This document shows positions 62,344 to 64,000 of a stretch of DNA of 64,000 nt, piece by piece; position 1 is the stretch's first letter, and every line of letters starts with the position of its first letter. The stretch is from Paenibacillus mendelii (GTDB taxonomy: Bacteria; Bacillota; Bacilli; Paenibacillales; Paenibacillaceae): positions 736,872 through 800,871 of the forward strand of contig NZ_JANHOF010000003.1 of NCBI RefSeq assembly GCF_024498075.1. Direction: 5' to 3'. The notes under the pieces are model-generated. The model made no database searches and was not told where the DNA came from. It was given only the letters and a program-made list of their open reading frames with translations. Both the position numbers and the translations under genes were made by a program.

Positions 62344-62817
62344 ATGGAAAAAAATTATACTATACAAGAGGTTTCGCAGATGCTTGGAATACCGAAGGAT
62401 ACGCTTCGGTACTATGATCGGATTGGAGTCGTATCACCGCCCAGGAGAGAGAATCGATACCGAAGGTATTCAAGGGAGGACCTCATCGATCTGATGAATA
62501 TTCAAATCATGCAATATGCGGACTTTTCACTGGACGAAATCAAGGGAAAGTTTAGTTTTCACAGGATGGAGAGCATAGATCCTGCTTATTGCGAAGAGGT
62601 GGCTGTGTTTCTCGATGCCAAGAAGGCAGAAACGCTCAAGAAGATTGCCCATCTGGAAAAGATCAGCCAGCTGCTCAGCGCAGCAGCTGGAACGCTGAGG
62701 AATTTTAATCCTGAAAACGACCAGCGGCTGGCAGAGATCGTCCGCAAGATTTACAAAGACATCCAAAAAGATGAACCGGAACATGTGAAGGAAGGTTGTG
62801 ATGAAATTGAAGATTAG
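62344..62817 (+). CDS. MerR-family transcriptional regulator
   Basis: 157 residues. N-terminal MerR HTH (YTIQEVSQMLGIPKDTLRYYDRIGVV...RYRRYSREDLIDLMNIQIMQYADFSLDEIKGKF), then a coiled-coil dimer helix (KAETLKKIAHLEKISQLLSAAAGTL). No metal-binding Cys, so probably an organic-ligand or stress sensor. The ATG lies at the expected transcription start, so the mRNA may be leaderless. The membrane-protein gene overlaps its end by 17 bp. Confidence 0.93.
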   Translation: MEKNYTIQEVSQMLGIPKDTLRYYDRIGVVSPPRRENRYRRYSREDLIDLMNIQIMQYADFSLDEIKGKFSFHRMESIDPAYCEEVAVFLDAKKAETLKKIAHLEKISQLLSAAAGTLRNFNPENDQRLAEIVRKIYKDIQKDEPEHVKEGCDEIED

Positions 62818-63232
62818 AAATTTTTATTATCTGATTGCAGGCGTTCTTGCTCTGCTGTTTGCCTACACTCATGCATGGAACGGGCAGTCCGCTGTGCTGC
62901 CGGCTCTCGACATTAGGGCGGTATCCATGGATACCCAGACGGTGTTCACATATGTTTGGCACATCATCACAGCGGAAAATCTGGTTTTCGGCATCGCATT
63001 CATTTGCATGTCCTTCCAAAGGGAGAGATCGAAGATCCAGTTTGCCGCGTGGATGATTGCGGCGATCCTGTGCGTCCGGCTGATGGTCATTCTTGGCGTA
63101 ACAGCAATGCTTGACGTTTCGGCGCTGACGGATACGTTTATAGATTCAGTTGCCATCGTAATCTATGTAGCCTTGATTATCCTGGGCACCAGAATGAAGA
63201 ATAAACAGTCTGTTGGTCACGATACCGTGTAA
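62801..63232 (+). CDS. Small four-helix membrane protein, MerR-linked
   Basis: 143 residues from ATG 62801 (GGAAGG upstream; GTG 62798 alternative). Four predicted membrane segments (about 8-24, 46-66, 75-97, 105-127) and a short polar tail. The family is not recognised. Overlap with the MerR gene and the shared promoter make it the likely controlled function. Confidence 0.75.
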   Translation: MKLKIRNFYYLIAGVLALLFAYTHAWNGQSAVLPALDIRAVSMDTQTVFTYVWHIITAENLVFGIAFICMSFQRERSKIQFAAWMIAAILCVRLMVILGVTAMLDVSALTDTFIDSVAIVIYVALIILGTRMKNKQSVGHDTV

Positions 63233-63297
63233 TTGTGAAGAGAGGTTAAGTATTCAATAACCGTCACCACTTCATGTGGTGTAACGGTGAGATTATC

Positions 63298-63337
63298 GAG
63301 AAACCCACATTTTTTATATGTTGGGTTTCTCTTTTTT
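63298..63337 (+). terminator. Terminator of the MerR operon
   Basis: 10-bp stem GAGAAACCCA/TGGGTTTCTC (63298-63307 with 63322-63331) and T6. A further hairpin (ACCGTCACC/GGTGTAACGGT region, 63260-63290) precedes it. Confidence 0.85.
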
Positions 63338-63535
63338 AGGAGGCTGGAAAAGGGGGCAGAGAGTTTTCGTCCGCCAGTGGGCGGCAATAGATGCAACTAT
63401 CAATGGCAGGATCGAAGAATTGACCGAATAACCATAGAATAACCTTCCTTAAATGACTTGAAGTGCACCCCTTAGAATAGACATTGGAAAAACCCCTGGG
63501 TAAATCCGATGAAATTCTAGGGGGTGCATTTTATT

Positions 63536-63838
63536 ATGCCATCGAAGAAAGGTCAGAAGTTTAAGCATTATCCTGAGTCACTTAAGTTGGAGGCTATTCG
63601 GTTACATGTTGATGAGGGGTGGAGCTACAGCAAGATTACAGATCACCTAGAAGTGCATGATAAAGATCGAGTTAAAGTATGGATGAGGAAATATCGGGAA
63701 AAGGGAGCAGCAGCTTTCGAGGATAGACGTGGCGATCCACATCGGACTGAAACAAAGCAAGAACGTGAACTACGTCGTCTGTACCTAGAGGTAGATGTCC
63801 TAAAAAAGTGGTTACAAATCTTGAATCGGGAGGGTTGA
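63536..63838 (+). CDS. IS3-family transposase OrfA
   Basis: 100 residues from ATG 63536 (GTG 63524 alternative). HTH of the IS150/InsJ type (YPESLKLEAIRLHVDEGWSYSKITDHLEVHDKDRVKVWMRKYREKG) and a leucine-zipper-like end (RELRRLYLEVDVLKKWLQIL). A slippery A-AAA-AAG heptamer at 63802-63808 is in the correct phase (CTA AAA AAG) for a -1 shift into OrfB. Confidence 0.92.
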   Translation: MPSKKGQKFKHYPESLKLEAIRLHVDEGWSYSKITDHLEVHDKDRVKVWMRKYREKGAAAFEDRRGDPHRTETKQERELRRLYLEVDVLKKWLQILNREG

Positions 63839-64000
63839 AGAACAAGCATAACGTCATTGATGAACTGAAGCCTAAGAGAACAGTAAAGGAACTTTGTGTC
63901 TATCTGGGTATCAGCCGAAGCGGTTACTACGCCTATTTAAAGCGCAAGGATAACGATCCAGATGCAGAGTTGAAACTTAAGATCCGAGCGATCTATGAGC
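63835..64000 (+). CDS. IS3-family transposase OrfB (start only)
   Basis: Partial: the -1 frame relative to OrfA opens before 63808 and a TTG at 63835 could also start it. It encodes the typical OrfB opening (VIDELKPKRTVKELCVYLGISRSGYYAYLKRK) before the DDE catalytic core, which lies beyond the window. Mainly made as an OrfAB fusion by frameshifting. Confidence 0.88.
   Translation, partial: MKNKHNVIDELKPKRTVKELCVYLGISRSGYYAYLKRKDNDPDAELKLKIRAIYE

Larger units (their letters stand above)
63459..64000 (+). mobile_element. IS3-family insertion sequence, left part (runs off the window)
   Basis: Left end probably begins near 63459 (TGAAGTGCACCCCTTAGAAT), typical of IS3-group ends. Two overlapping transposase frames follow with a -1 frameshift signal. 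Bases 63464-63478 can pair with 63514-63528, burying the orfA ribosome-binding site in any read-through transcript from outside, a known IS self-protection device. The right end is outside the window. Confidence 0.85.

Overview
The window looks like chromosome of an endospore-forming, moderate-GC Firmicute of the Paenibacillaceae type. The evidence is an alpha/beta small acid-soluble spore protein, the Bacillales-type order polA-mutM-ytaF-coaE-(lytic transglycosylase)-nrdR, an S-layer-anchored giant surface protein, an LplABC/YesMN-type carbohydrate uptake locus, a GH30 glycosidase and a fused FecCD permease. No species can be fixed from the sequence alone.

Layout. 1-3 kb: a two-component pair (regulator cut by the window start) and a cell-wall-binding-repeat lipoprotein. 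3-9 kb: first phosphate locus (copper-amine-oxidase-N/propeller protein, pstS, pstC, pstA, no pstB), then a CBS-MCP signalling protein. 9-13 kb: Fur-controlled ferric-siderophore importer. 13-24 kb: mixed accessory genes (pentapeptide protein, Erm methyltransferase with a leader peptide, solute-binding lipoprotein, GH30 enzyme, AlkZ-like winged-helix protein, two overlapping micro-ORFs, GNAT, P-loop kinase, an orphan T-box). 24-36.5 kb: LplABC-like importer, YesM/YesN two-component system and a ~1,680-residue DUF4091/SLH protein, whose upstream regions share one DNA word. 36.7-40.7 kb: two FAD oxidoreductases, a CoxG-like protein and a DeoR regulator. 40.8-51.2 kb: second phosphate cluster (pstB-phoU, pstSCAB) followed by a CBS-GGDEF protein and an EAL protein, with large tandem repeats and a divergent LysR gene. 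51-58.5 kb: housekeeping block ending at tRNA-Ala(GGC). 58.5-62.3 kb: an islet at the tRNA, bracketed by a perfect 41-bp tRNA duplication and filled with tRNA-end-derived inverted repeats, a nuclease-like gene, a TetR gene and a GNAT gene. 62.3-64 kb: a MerR/membrane-protein operon with a leaderless-looking promoter, then the left end of an IS3-family element.

Main picture. Five promoters (about 3.15, 7.9, 40.8, 44.6 and 48.4 kb) have the same geometry: four hexamers at exact 11-bp steps, related to the Bacillus PhoP-box consensus, with a -10 box starting 15 bp after the last hexamer. They would tie both phosphate importers, phoU, a CBS-MCP protein and a CBS-GGDEF/EAL pair into one Pho regulon. 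The two CBS regions are related to each other, so phosphate starvation would be linked to cyclic-di-GMP and chemotaxis-like signalling. This is an inference from sequence geometry and gene content. Other notable items are a 67-68 bp repeat family inserted between co-transcribed genes at two loci, the Erm leader peptide with an Arg-Ile-Arg end and long-range pairing to the erm ribosome-binding site, and the tRNA-end-derived repeat modules.
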